A stretch of DNA of 64,000 nucleotides from Bathymodiolus brooksi. Its lineage: Eukaryota; Mollusca; Bivalvia; Mytilida; Modiolidae. Both the position numbers and the translations under genes were made by a program. This document shows, one piece after another, positions 1-8,978 of the stretch; position 1 is the first letter of the stretch; each line of letters starts with the position of its first letter. Under the pieces are notes generated by a model that ran no database searches, was not told the DNA's origin, and worked only from the letters and a program-made list of their open reading frames with translations. The stretch is taken from positions 103,781,505-103,845,504 of the forward strand of contig OY804575.1 of NCBI GenBank assembly GCA_963680875.1. Direction: 5' to 3'.

Positions 1-212
1 TTATAAACACAGTTATCTGTCAAACTATTTCTATACATTTAGTGAACACTATTTGTAAGTAAAAAATGTACAAGTGAACCATTATAAACTAGTACATGAA
101 ATTTTCATGGGTTATGCATAAGCAGTTTGTGAACTGTACTTTCCTTACATATAAAACACTGTAAAAATCCATATTGCTACATGTAGTTAGTCTGTCAGTA
201 ACTCACTCACTC
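1..212. other. AT-rich sequence without recognised features
   Basis: I see no coding frame, repeat or RNA gene here. The stretch is AT-rich and ends in a run of short ACTC repeats just before a possible small reading frame. Confidence 0.4.
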
Positions 213-218
213 AATCAT

Positions 219-458
219 GGCTTCCAACTTTGATCTTGGTAATTTTGAGTTGAAGAAGAAATATCATTTTCTGATTTGATACTTATGCCTACGCAAAATC
301 TAATTGATGTAAAGAAGGATGATACTACATGTAGTACCAAGCGAAGAATTTCTACTCCAATGTCAAATGCGGAGTTGAACAAGAAGATACTGGATTTTAA
401 TGCAATTAAAAAAGTGGTGATTTTCAAGAATGGAAAGAGATATTGCTTGGAAATATAG
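219..458 (+). pseudogene. Possible small ORF broken by a frameshift, unknown function
   Basis: An ATG at 219 opens a frame of about 20 codons (MASNFDLGNFELKKK...) that stops near 279. A neighbouring frame is open across the same place and runs to a stop at 456-458. It encodes a hydrophilic, charged tail rich in Lys, Asp, Asn and Ser and ending NGKRYCLEI. A one-base shift near 255 would join the two into a protein of roughly 80 residues. An AATAAA-type signal lies at about 468. I recognise no domain. It may be a decayed transposon or retrocopied ORF, or chance; the frameshift join is inference. Confidence 0.2.
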
Positions 459-482
459 ATGTTATTAATAAAAGTTATTATT

Positions 483-881
483 ATAACCCCCCGCAACAAA
501 GATGTAGGGGGTTATACTGGTTTCACCATGTCCGTCCATCTGTAGACAAATCCTATGTCATACGATAACTTGAATTGTGTTTCTTAGAATCTTTTAAATT
601 TTTGTCAGCTGTTTACTGGTGAAGAGAGGAGGATCCCTTTCATTTTTGACGATTTTCACTTTTGCCGTTCCAGATTTTATTGGACTTGATATGACGGAAA
701 ATAGGAATTTTACCCTATGTCGTATGATAACTTGATTTTATCAGCAGCTTACCGGTGAAGAGAGGAGGGTCCCTTTCATTTTTGGTCGGAACAATCTGTA
801 ATGTTTTGGTCATGGAAATAGGTTGGACAGATGTGGGGAGTGGGGGTATATCTTAGTGAACTGTGCTCACAGTAATACTAG
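483..881 (+). mobile_element. Helitron-like non-autonomous repeat (tentative)
   Basis: The segment starts with a hairpin (ATAACCCCC at 483-491 pairing with GGGGGTTAT at 507-515). It contains two diverged copies of a module about 160 bp apart (557-647 and 717-785), both with GGTGAAGAGAGGAGG and CCCTTTCATTTTT. It ends in a small hairpin (ACTGTG 860-865, CACAGT 868-873) followed shortly by CTAG (878-881) and T. A terminal hairpin plus CTRR is the hallmark of Helitron 3' ends. The 5' end and element limits are uncertain and no protein is encoded. Confidence 0.4.
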
Positions 882-882
882 T

Positions 883-915
883 TTCTTCTTCTTCTTCTTC
901 TTCTTCTTCTTCTTC
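883..915. repeat. (TTC)n microsatellite, 11 units
   Basis: TTC is repeated 11 times. Read on the minus strand it is a (GAA)n tail placed exactly at the 3' end of the adjacent LINE copy, so it is probably the LINE's own simple-repeat tail. Confidence 0.85.
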
Positions 916-1039
916 CAAATACAGGATAGACTCGAAGGATCGAGTGAAATTATCCCGGCGTGGAGACTATAAATTTTGAATTTATAGATTGATAAAAATA
1001 TATTTACATAATTACATATTTACAATTTAACAAGTGGGA

Positions 1040-2128
1040 TTACATGAAGGCTGGAGGGAATTGTATACCCTCCAAACCAGACCTGAAGCTGTCAAGGTCT
1101 GTAGCCTGTGCTACTGCTGCCGGGAGGTAGTTCCAACTTCTGATGGTGCGGGGGGAAAAAGAATACTTATATATGTTTTTTGAAGTTGCAATTTGTTTAT
1201 ATTTATGTTCCCCTCTAGTACGTGTGTCACTTTTGTTTAAGTATGTGTTTGGGTCTATAGTCACTTGGTTATTAATGATCTTGTATAGCATGGTGACTCT
1301 GTTTTTGGCTCTTCGTTGACTCAGAGGCTCCCAATTTAGTGTGTCTAGCATGTTTGTAACGCACCCTGGTTCTTTACTCCTGTAATTATTGTACACAAAA
1401 CGTGCTGCTCTTTTTTGCACTTGTTCTATGTCCTCAATCAGATCTTTGCTATGAGGATCCCAGCATGTGGATGCATATTCCAATGTTGGTCTTACCATTG
1501 TAGTGAAAGTGTGTTGTTTTACTTTCTGAGTGCACCCATGAATATTTCGCTTAATAAAACCTAGTGTTTTGTTGGCTTTGTTAGTGATGTTGTTGATGTG
1601 TGCTTTCCAAGTGAGATCTTTACTTATGGTAACCCCTAGGTATTTGCTTTCTTCAACAACTTCTAATATGTGATTGTGGATGGTATAATCTTGTTTGATG
1701 GTTTTGCGTTTTGTACCAGCTCTTATGACAAAACATTTATCTGCATTAAAAGCCATTTGCCATTTGCTTTCCCACTTTTGTAACATGTCAAGATCTTCCT
1801 GGAGTTTATTGGTATCTGATGTTGTATTTACCTCCCTATACAATAAACAATCGTCTGCGAAGAGCTTGGCCGAAGAGTGTAAGTTTTCAGGTAGGTCGTT
1901 TATGTAGACCAGGAATAATAATGGACCCAAGACTGTTGGGGCACCCCTGAGTCAACTGTGGCTGTAGATGATTTGACCCCTTCTAAAAGTACAAGTTGTT
2001 TGCGGTCATGTAGGAATGAGTAGATCCATTGCAGTGTGTTGCTGCGAATGCCATAGTAGTTTAGCTTGTTTAACAGTCTTTTGTGCGGCACTTTATCAAA
2101 GGCCTTCGAGAAATCTTGACAGTATTAA
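1040..2128 (-). pseudogene. LINE reverse transcriptase, C-terminal part, frameshifted
   Basis: Two minus-strand frames make one reverse transcriptase. The first (2128 down to about 1936) reads through DFSKAFDKVPHKRLL and GVPQ. The second (about 1930 down to 1040) starts at GPLLFLVYINDLP and contains the catalytic FADD box (residues 24-27 of that frame), then YLGVTISKDLTWKAHI typical of the thumb region, and ends ...QFPPAFM. The frames meet at about 1935, where the codons normally between GVPQ and LGP are shortened, which breaks the frame. The endonuclease and N-terminal RT are missing. The copy cannot make an active enzyme. RT identity is strong; clade assignment is weak. Confidence 0.85.
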
Positions 2129-2335
2129 ATTTAATTCAACATTTAATCTTTTATTCAGCTGATAATGCTATGGGGCATTTCACAACAATTGTTTACACCA
2201 TTTAATCTACTGTATATTGTTGTCAGATGGCCCAAGACAATATTTTCCAGCTGTAGACAGTCAGAACAATGGGGGAAATCCATGGTCTTAATCACTGTCG
2301 TGTACCCGATAAGGAATATTAATGGTCATTTCAAG
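2129..2335 (+). other. Upstream flank of the zinc-finger gene
   Basis: No feature is recognised except 2288-2315, which matches in inverted orientation the segment ending at 7701 (the shared core CTGTCGTGTACCCGATAAG). It lies just upstream of the candidate start codon and could include the promoter or 5' UTR of the zinc-finger gene. Confidence 0.35.
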
Positions 2336-4126
2336 ATGGCGGATTGTACATCATCAAAAAGGTAGGTGTGAAGATTTTGACTATTATCGTTCTTTATAGG
2401 TTATCTTAGTGTCTATGAGTTACACGTTTAGATAGGGCAGTCTTTTTTCTACTTCACCATTAAGTCAGTAAAGCTTGATCCTTTTGTTTTTATCGTAAAA
2501 TGCCTTCGGTAGTTGATCAATGCAGCGACAAAGATATCGAGGCGTAGAATCCAATTTATTTCACCAATTCCTACCGCCTAGTGACTTTATATTAATATGT
2601 TGATGCCAAAATTATTCAAACATGTGAATTGTCCAGCAAATTTCTTTTCAGCCTTTGACAAGCCTTGTATCCCTCTTAAAACGTCTATGAACAGTTTGTT
2701 TATGTCACGGAACGGTCACGACAAAAGCATGACAAAAATGTATGGGAATGGTCTCATGTTTTGAGTGAAGGAATGGACTTTCAAGCCAAGGAATGGTCTT
2801 TTTTGTTTAGGAATGGTCTGATTGAACATATCGGATGTAAAGCGGGAGCAATGGCTTTGTCGTTCATCCAGTGTTCACACTCGCATAAAATCTTAATTTT
2901 CTTGTCTTACTACATTCACTGTTATGTATTTCAATTGGTTTGTCAATATGACGACATACCACTCGCTTCTCTGATATACTGTAAGCGTACTTTCTTTCTG
3001 ATGTGTAGAATGTACGGGAACGTAAATACCCTAGTGTATTTCTACCTTGCAGTATGCACTAGTGTGTTTATTCCGTAATTTCTGTCGTGGAATTCCTACC
3101 CTAGTGCGTCTCAAGTGATATTTTCTTCGTATAGTAATCTAGCGAAACTCCTCAACTACAGGCAGTTATGTATTGAGTTTTTAAAAAAAATTGGTGCTTA
3201 ACGCCACTTTCAACAATATTTCAGCTATATCATGGTGACCAGTTTTAGTGGTGGAGGAAGTCGGAGTACCCCGAGAGAACCATCGACCATGGGCAAGCAA
3301 CTAGTAAACTTTTATCACTTGCAGCTGCGAGTCGAGTGCACCCTTTTTTGTAATTTACAAAGCCGGGCGCGTATTGGTGATAGGCTTGTATGAGTTGTTA
3401 TATCCAACGACCTAACTCATTGAGCCACCCGGACCCCGGCAGTTATGTATAATACATCGCCATTTCAGTACAAACCACGATTTTATTTGGACCGATGTTC
3501 TCAACTTTTATTATTATTTTTTTCTTCTTTTCTTTTACTTTTTGGATCTTCGGTTTTCTTACCACTAAGTCTAGACCACTGTTAGGTTTCTGCATTAGTT
3601 TTTTCGTACATAGGTGCTTCAGTTCACATATATTATTTTAATTTTCCTGTGTTTAAAATCAGTACATGTATTTACTTCATGAAAACAAAAATATACGAGG
3701 TTACTTAAATCTTCAATAGATATATCGTGTATTTCTCATTTTTACAGGTTTACTGTGATGGATACATCTTTCCACGCCTCAGAGAATGATTTTATATGCG
3801 AGGACTGTGGAAAATGTCTGAAAAGTAAAAGTGGTCTCAGACGACATCGCCTGAGACAACATTTAAAACAAGAGATAAAATTTAAATGTACCACTGATTC
3901 TTGCACAGCAGCATTTTGTGAAAAGGGGGAGCTATTGGCTCATCAGACCAGCCATGGAGAACAAAAACGTATCACATGTAATTACTGTAACCACAAACTG
4001 TCAGGGAATATCACAGAGCTCACGAGGCAGAGATTTTTCCACGTGTTCGGAGAGGATTATATCTTCAGGACGGGTGATACTGAACATGTAAAAGTATTGC
4101 ATTACTTTGTAGATGATATTAAATGA
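2336..4126 (+). CDS. Two-exon C2H2 zinc-finger protein, 134 aa
   Basis: Exon 1 (2336-2361) starts at an ATG in a good context (AAGATGGCG), encodes MADCTSSK plus two bases, and ends at AG|GTAGGT. Exon 2 (3748-4126) follows a pyrimidine-rich TTTTTACAG acceptor. Joining them completes an Arg codon and keeps the frame open to the stop at 4124-4126. The protein has a C2H2 finger (C-x2-C-x12-H-x4-H, CEDC...), a second finger (C-x4-C-x12-H-x3-H), and a degenerate third CNYC...H. It ends soon after, so it is short for this class. Nucleic-acid binding is likely; its targets are unknown. The intron contains a SINE and sequence repeated in inverted orientation at 7512-7671. The last ~50 coding bases are also present inverted at 6850-6910. 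It may be a small host gene or the gene of a mobile element. The splice model is from sequence alone. Confidence 0.6.
2661..2820. repeat. Outer inverted repeat, left copy
   Basis: This block in the intron of the zinc-finger gene is present in reverse complement at 7512-7671. Both carry repeated GGAATGGTC motifs, the string ATGTATGGGAATGGTCTCAT and TTTATGTCACGGAACGGTCA or close variants. The left copy is separated from the 2288-2315 match by about 345 bp (including exon 1), whereas in the right copy the two pieces are adjacent. Confidence 0.8.
3174..3437 (-). mobile_element. tRNA-headed SINE (family 1) in the intron
   Basis: On the minus strand the copy runs from a tRNA-like head (GGTGGCTCAATGAG) through the TTTGTAAATTACAAA motif to the conserved tail region (TTGAAAGTGGCGTTAAGCACC) and an A-rich end. 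It is flanked by a perfect 13-bp target-site duplication GGCAGTTATGTAT at 3161-3173 and 3438-3450, which fixes both ends. It is the same family as the copy at 8440-8730 and shares its 3' tail domain with the family-2 SINEs in the window. Confidence 0.9.
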
Positions 4127-4888
4127 CATAAATGATATTTATTAGTTAATTTTATTGATGTTTTACTTCTCACGGAGTGAAAATATACCAGAAAGATCGG
4201 CGCGATTTACTTCCGGTTTACCCAAAAAAAGACAAGTAACTTGTATAGTCCTTTTCGACTGAGATATGAAATATCATGTTTGTCAATAACTCATAAGTGG
4301 TATTTGAGTATTAAATCATATTTATAAAGCACATGCATGTTGAAATTTAGGTCATATTCATGTTTGTCAAAGCAAAATAAAAGCGCTTCTAAATTTAAAA
4401 TCAATATCGGTCTAGGACATGAAAATGCTTGACGTATCTGAAGTTCACAAAAATGAACGTATGAGATGATGATACATACAATACAAAATCAATGTATAGG
4501 ATTGATTGAATTAATGGTATGATATGACTTGGATATTTTATGGCAGGCATAATGTGACACTTGAATAAACAAATTTATCACTGCAAAAAAAAATATGGAA
4601 AAAAAATGCTCATGTTATATCATTTTGTACAGTGTTCGTAATTTTGAGATATAGTTTTTATTGGAAATAACATCGATTGATTGATTGAGAATATGATGCC
4701 AATGGTAGAAGTTAAATGATAAATTAAACATTGAAGCAGAATCATTTCATAAATTACAGTGTATTTAAAAAAGGACTGTACAGAATGTTAGAGCCACGCC
4801 AAGGCCATGAGCAGTGTGGGGGTAGGCCCTCCCTTTCCCTTATTTGAAAAAAAAAATGGTTTATTCTTTAGCTTTATAGAAGAAATTA
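4073..4888. repeat. Large inverted repeat, left arm
   Basis: This ~816-bp arm matches the reverse complement of 6091-6977 with few differences, apart from a ~60-bp insertion in the right arm. It starts inside the last codons of the zinc-finger gene, continues through its 3' flank (CTCACGGAGTGAAAATATAC) and ends at TTTATAGAAGAAATTA. The high similarity suggests a recent inverted duplication or long terminal inverted repeats. Confidence 0.9.
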
Positions 4889-5780
4889 AGTTTAATACAT
4901 GGGGACTTTTTAACCTACCGGGACATCAATTATGGTCCGCGATTAAAAAATTTATTTTAAAACAGGAATGAAAAAAGTAATAGTAAAAAGTTTATTTATT
5001 AAGATCATTCTTTTTTATACTAACACCTCCCAATAAATTAATATTAATTATAAAGTTAATAATTTATTCGGAGAAAACAACTTTCAGCTTAATCCATGCA
5101 CATCCGTCAGGCGGAGGAGGAAAAGCCAAAAAAAGAAAAACGAACTGCTTATTATCTGGTTTTGTTATTAAACGAAAAATTATATTATCGAACTTTTTAT
5201 TAATTTCAAAATACATTTTATACTTAAGCATTTATTATTATATCCAAATGAGGGGTATATATATGATATTTGAATTCACCCTAAAGGTCAAATTAACAGG
5301 GGTTGCAGTTATTGTATTAGAACTTTCCAGTTATGTCAAATTTACAGTGGAAAAAAAATGGGGGGGGGGGGGGGGGGGTGTCAGTTTGTTGTACGATACA
5401 TTTTGTACTTATTCACATTTGTCCCACATAGATGTAAAAATACCTTTTCTTCAGGTTAGTAATTTATACATTTCAAATAAGGTGATAACAGAATAATTAT
5501 TAAGACAGGATAAATAATACAATACAAAAAATTTACAGAAAAATTTATTTCAACATTGTGATTAAATATAAATAGCTTAATCTATTTGAAGATTATCCAA
5601 CTTTTTATTAATTTCAAAATAATTTTACACTTAAGCATTTATTATTATATCTTATTATATTTAAATGAATAATAAGTTATTTCTTTTTTGTTTATATACA
5701 TGTACATTTCAAATAAGGTGACAAAAGAACAATTACACAAAAAATTACAGAAAAAGTTATATCAACATCTACAATTGCAG
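4889..5780. other. Spacer of the inverted repeat with internal duplication
   Basis: This AT-rich spacer has two diverged copies of a ~70-bp block (about 5179-5250 and 5588-5660, sharing ACTTTTTATTAATTTCAAAA and CTTAAGCATTTATTATTATA). Each is followed by a second shared block beginning ACATTTCAAATAAGGTGA. A run of 19 G lies at 5360-5378. No coding exon was identified, though an upstream exon for the PHD protein would be expected here if the gene is intact. Confidence 0.6.
5360..5378 (+). repeat. Poly-G tract (19 G)
   Basis: A run of 19 consecutive G follows a short poly-A. Such tracts are unstable and prone to sequencing or assembly length error. Confidence 0.9.
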
Positions 5781-6093
5781 TGGCTATCACAGGTTCGGCA
5801 GAGCTATTGCATGTGATATATGCAACCGATGGCTGCATTACACATGCGAGAACATATCAAACCAGGAGTTTCTCTTCCTGAAGAAGACATCATTGTCTTA
5901 CATTTGTTATCGTTGTCTTTACGGGCATGAATCGATTTACAGCTTTGACAATGCTTTACAGCGCTTGTCAGCAGCTAGTCAAGACTTTTTTGACGATGTT
6001 GTGCGTCTCGAACGTATCTTTCTAAGATATGAGCCGAAAGTTGTGTCATCTGATTCGTGTACCTATACCGGTATGGTACAGGACCAGATATAA
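5781..6093 (+). CDS. Terminal exon with partial PHD finger (partial gene)
   Basis: An acceptor-like ACAATTGCAG precedes an open frame (phase: first base completes a codon, then GGC at 5782) of 103 codons ending in TAA at 6091-6093. It encodes C-x2-C-x4-H-x2-C (CDICNRWLHYTC) and, 19 residues later, C-x2-C (CYRC). These are the last six zinc ligands of a C4HC3 PHD finger with its usual aromatic residue before His. The first Cys pair would be in an upstream exon I could not find. After the finger come about 55 residues without a recognised domain, ending GMVQDQI. PHD fingers read histone tails in chromatin proteins but also occur in transposon proteins. The exon lies in the spacer of a large inverted repeat and its stop codon touches the right arm, which favours a mobile-element gene. 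Splicing is inferred. Confidence 0.5.
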
Positions 6094-6977
6094 TTTCTTC
6101 TATAAAGCTAAAGAATAAAACCTTTCTTTTTCAAATAAGGGAAAGGGAGGGCCTACTCCCACATTGCTCATCGGGCCTTGACGTGGCGTGGGGGCTCTAA
6201 CATTCTGTACAGTCCTTTTTTAAATACACTGTAATTTATGAAATGATTCTGCTTCAATGTTTAATTTATCATATAACTTCTACCATTGGCATCATATTCT
6301 CAATCAATCAATCGATGTTATTTCTAATAAAAACTATATCTCAAAATTACGAACACTGTACAAAATGATATAACATGAGCATTTTTTTTCCATATTTTTT
6401 TTTGCAGTGATAAATTTGTTTATTCAAGTGTCACATTATGCCTGCCATAAAATATCCAAGTCATATCATACCATTAATTCAATCAATCCTATACATTGAT
6501 TTTGTATTGTATGTATCATCATCTCATACGTTCATTTTTGTGAACTTCAGATACGTCAAGCATTTTCATGTCCTAGACCGATATTGATTTTAAATTTAGA
6601 AGCGCTTTTATTTTGCTTTGACAAACATGAATATGACCTAAATTTCAACATGCATGTGCTTTATAAATATGATTTAATACTCAAATACCACTTATGAGTT
6701 ATTGACAAACATGATATTTCATATCTCAGTCGAAAAGGACTATACAAGTTACTTGTCTTTTTTTTGGTAAACCGGAAGTAAATCGTGCCGATCTTTCTGG
6801 TATATTTTCACTCCGTGAGAAGTAAAACATCAATAAGATTAACTAATAAATATCATTTATGTCATTTAATATCATCTACAAAGTAATGCAATACTTTTAC
6901 ATGTTTATTTTGCGTTATTTAATTAGCAGACTCTAGTCGACTCTAATCGACTCTAGTCGACTCTGTTCAGTATCACC
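6091..6977. repeat. Large inverted repeat, right arm
   Basis: This is the reverse complement of 4073-4888. It contains an inverted copy of the last coding bases and 3' flank of the zinc-finger gene. Near its outer end it carries an extra ~60 bp, absent from the left arm, with four 10-bp repeats. Homology stops at CAGTATCACC near 6977; the rest of the zinc-finger exon is missing on this side. Confidence 0.9.
6929..6968. repeat. 10-bp tandem repeat, 4 units
   Basis: Four 10-bp units of the type GACTCTARTC (the last is GACTCTGTTC) lie inside the segment that interrupts the right arm of the large inverted repeat. Confidence 0.8.
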
Positions 6978-7511
6978 GCTTCAGGACTACTCACATTTTT
7001 CTATGGATCAAATGACTATAATTGTAATTGTTTGCAAATTGATAATAAAGATATAAAGAGTTGATTTCATAAAATTTATTTAAAAAACAATGAATATTTC
7101 TTTTAACAAAAATATTTTTATGTAAAAAATGACTCCCTGTCAATATCACAAAGTATAAACCATTACAATATGTGTACAATTGCTGAAAGAGTTCTTAACC
7201 AAATTTACCCACATTAGTGTTAAATTCAAAAGATCTAAATTTTAATGTTTCATCACGATATTTCTAGCAGCAGTGGTCCACTATGGCTTGGTGATTGGAA
7301 GTATCAAATTGGCAATAGTAACACTTGTACCTATAGATAAAAGAAACATTGCATAATGAAATGGAAAAGAATATAACAATTTAATAGCAAATAAGGCATT
7401 TCGGGTATTTTAAGGCAAGATTGATCATATGAAATAAGAAGATTTACATTAAAGACCACAAACGGAAATGAACTTCAATAATATTATTAATAAGCATATC
7501 TTATATGATGG

Positions 7512-7701
7512 AGACCATTCCTAAACAAAAAAGACCATTCCTTGGCTTGAAAGTTCATTCCTACGCCCAAAACATGAGACCATTCCCATACATTTTTGTC
7601 ATGTTTTTGTCGTGACCGTTCCGTGACATAAACAAACTTTTCATAGACGTTTTAAGAGAGATACAAGGCTTATCGGGTACACGACAGTGTTAATGATTAA
7701 G
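7512..7701. repeat. Outer inverted repeat, right copy
   Basis: This is the reverse complement of 2661-2820 (7512-7671) joined directly to the reverse complement of 2288-2315 (about 7669-7701). Beyond 7701 the similarity ends. The bases between the right arm and this block (6978-7511) are AT-rich and match nothing on the left side. Confidence 0.8.
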
Positions 7702-8426
7702 TAAGGCAAAATTCTATTGTCGAGAGTACTTTACTATGTTCTAATATATAATATTGACAGGTGTCCCAGTATGTTCAATTATCTTTTCACACCTTGTTAT
7801 ACAATATACGGTCCTTGATCTTGCCAACTGCTGTAAAAATCGATAATTCAAGCAAAGGTTCAATACCCAAACACAGGTAATTTCACCCCAGGAAAAAATA
7901 GATTGAAAAAAAGTAAAATATCACACGTCTGATAGCAAACATTTGACAGTTATTCCTGCATTCATATGGTCAATTAGTTCCGAACAATTAACACAAATGT
8001 ACAAATATGATTATTGACAAACATCGAGAATATTTACATACCTTTCAAAAAGGCAATTTAAAAGCAATAAATAAAATTTTTATACAATTTTATTTTAAAT
8101 AACACATATATAATGAACACAATAATGTTATTTGAACATTAATTCATCGATCGTTGGGAATATTGACGTCCGTGAACTCGAAGTTGTGCTACCAGCAACT
8201 CTCTGCGTGACCTGGAAAAAAGTGTCTGATACTTGCTCTTATGCATAAAACGCACCCCATCTACAAATTATCATTTTAAAGCATAAGACCGCGTTCTATA
8301 CGTCCCAAAAAACGGTAAGTAAATTGATTATTCTGAGCAAAAAAATTACCAGTATCCCTCAGAAGAGTTAAATGTCTATCACAGTGATTGTAATGCTAGG
8401 TCTCTAATTGCACTATATGTTTTAGG
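7702..8426. other. AT-rich sequence without recognised features
   Basis: No coding frame, repeat match or RNA gene was identified between the outer inverted repeat and the SINE target site. Confidence 0.4.
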
Positions 8427-8439
8427 TCTGTCCTCATTG

Positions 8440-8730
8440 AGGGCCCGGGTGGCTCAATGAGTTTAGGTAGTTGGATTACCTAACAACTCATACAAGCCTA
8501 TCACCAATACGTTGTGGGGTCGCGCCCGGCTTTGTAAATTACAAAAAGGGTGCACTTGACTCGCAGACGCAAGTGATAAAGTTTACCAGTTGTTTGCCCA
8601 TGGTTGTTGGTTCTCTCCGGGTACTCCGGCTTCTTCCACCACTAAAACTGGTTGCCGTGATATAGCTGAAATATTGCTGAAAGTGGCATTAAACACAATA
8701 AATCAAATCAATCAAATCAATTAAATCAAA
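8440..8730 (+). mobile_element. tRNA-headed SINE (family 1), complete with TSD
   Basis: The copy begins GGGCCCGGGTGGCTCAATGAG (21 bases at 8441-8461 including the A-box-like region), has a degraded B-box-like GGGGTCGCGCCC, the TTTGTAAATTACAAA motif, the conserved tail GATATAGCTGAAATATTGCT, and an AATC-rich end. It is flanked by a perfect 13-bp duplication TCTGTCCTCATTG at 8427-8439 and 8731-8743. The same family is present at 3174-3437 in the opposite orientation. Confidence 0.92.
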
Positions 8731-8978
8731 TCTGTCCTCATTGTTTTGTCCATCTATAGACACAATTGTTTCTGTACAATAACTTTTGTTGTAGTTGATT
8801 GCTCCTTGACCTTCTGAAATTTTAATACAACGATTATTGGCACAGAATTAAGGTTGGGATTGATTTAGGGGTTGTAGCCTTATCTGTTGCCGAACAAGAG
8901 ACTCCAAGGTGACAAAAATGATATTTTCTGTTTCTTGTATCTGGAGCATTATTGTTTATCTGTTTTTGATTATTTTTT

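Larger units (their letters stand above)
883..2128 (-). mobile_element. 5'-truncated non-LTR retrotransposon (LINE) copy
   Basis: The minus strand carries the C-terminal half of a LINE reverse transcriptase, a short 3' UTR with a small hairpin (ACTCGATCCTTCGAGT around 929-945), and a (GAA)n tail. The 5' end stops abruptly inside the RT palm, just before the motif DFSKAFDKVPH, as expected from incomplete target-primed reverse transcription. A loose 9-bp match (ACAGTAATA at 869-877, ACAGTATTA at 2119-2127) may be a degraded target-site duplication. Family style suggests the CR1/L2/Jockey group; the clade cannot be fixed without a search. Confidence 0.85.

Noticed and set aside
2761..3078. 105-codon frame between the zinc-finger exons
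   Set aside because: It starts at a non-ATG codon inside an intron and overlaps sequence shared with the outer inverted repeat; no domain is seen.
5248..5496. 82-codon frame containing a poly-glycine run
   Set aside because: The glycines come from the 19-G tract; the frame has no domain and crosses a duplicated AT-rich block.
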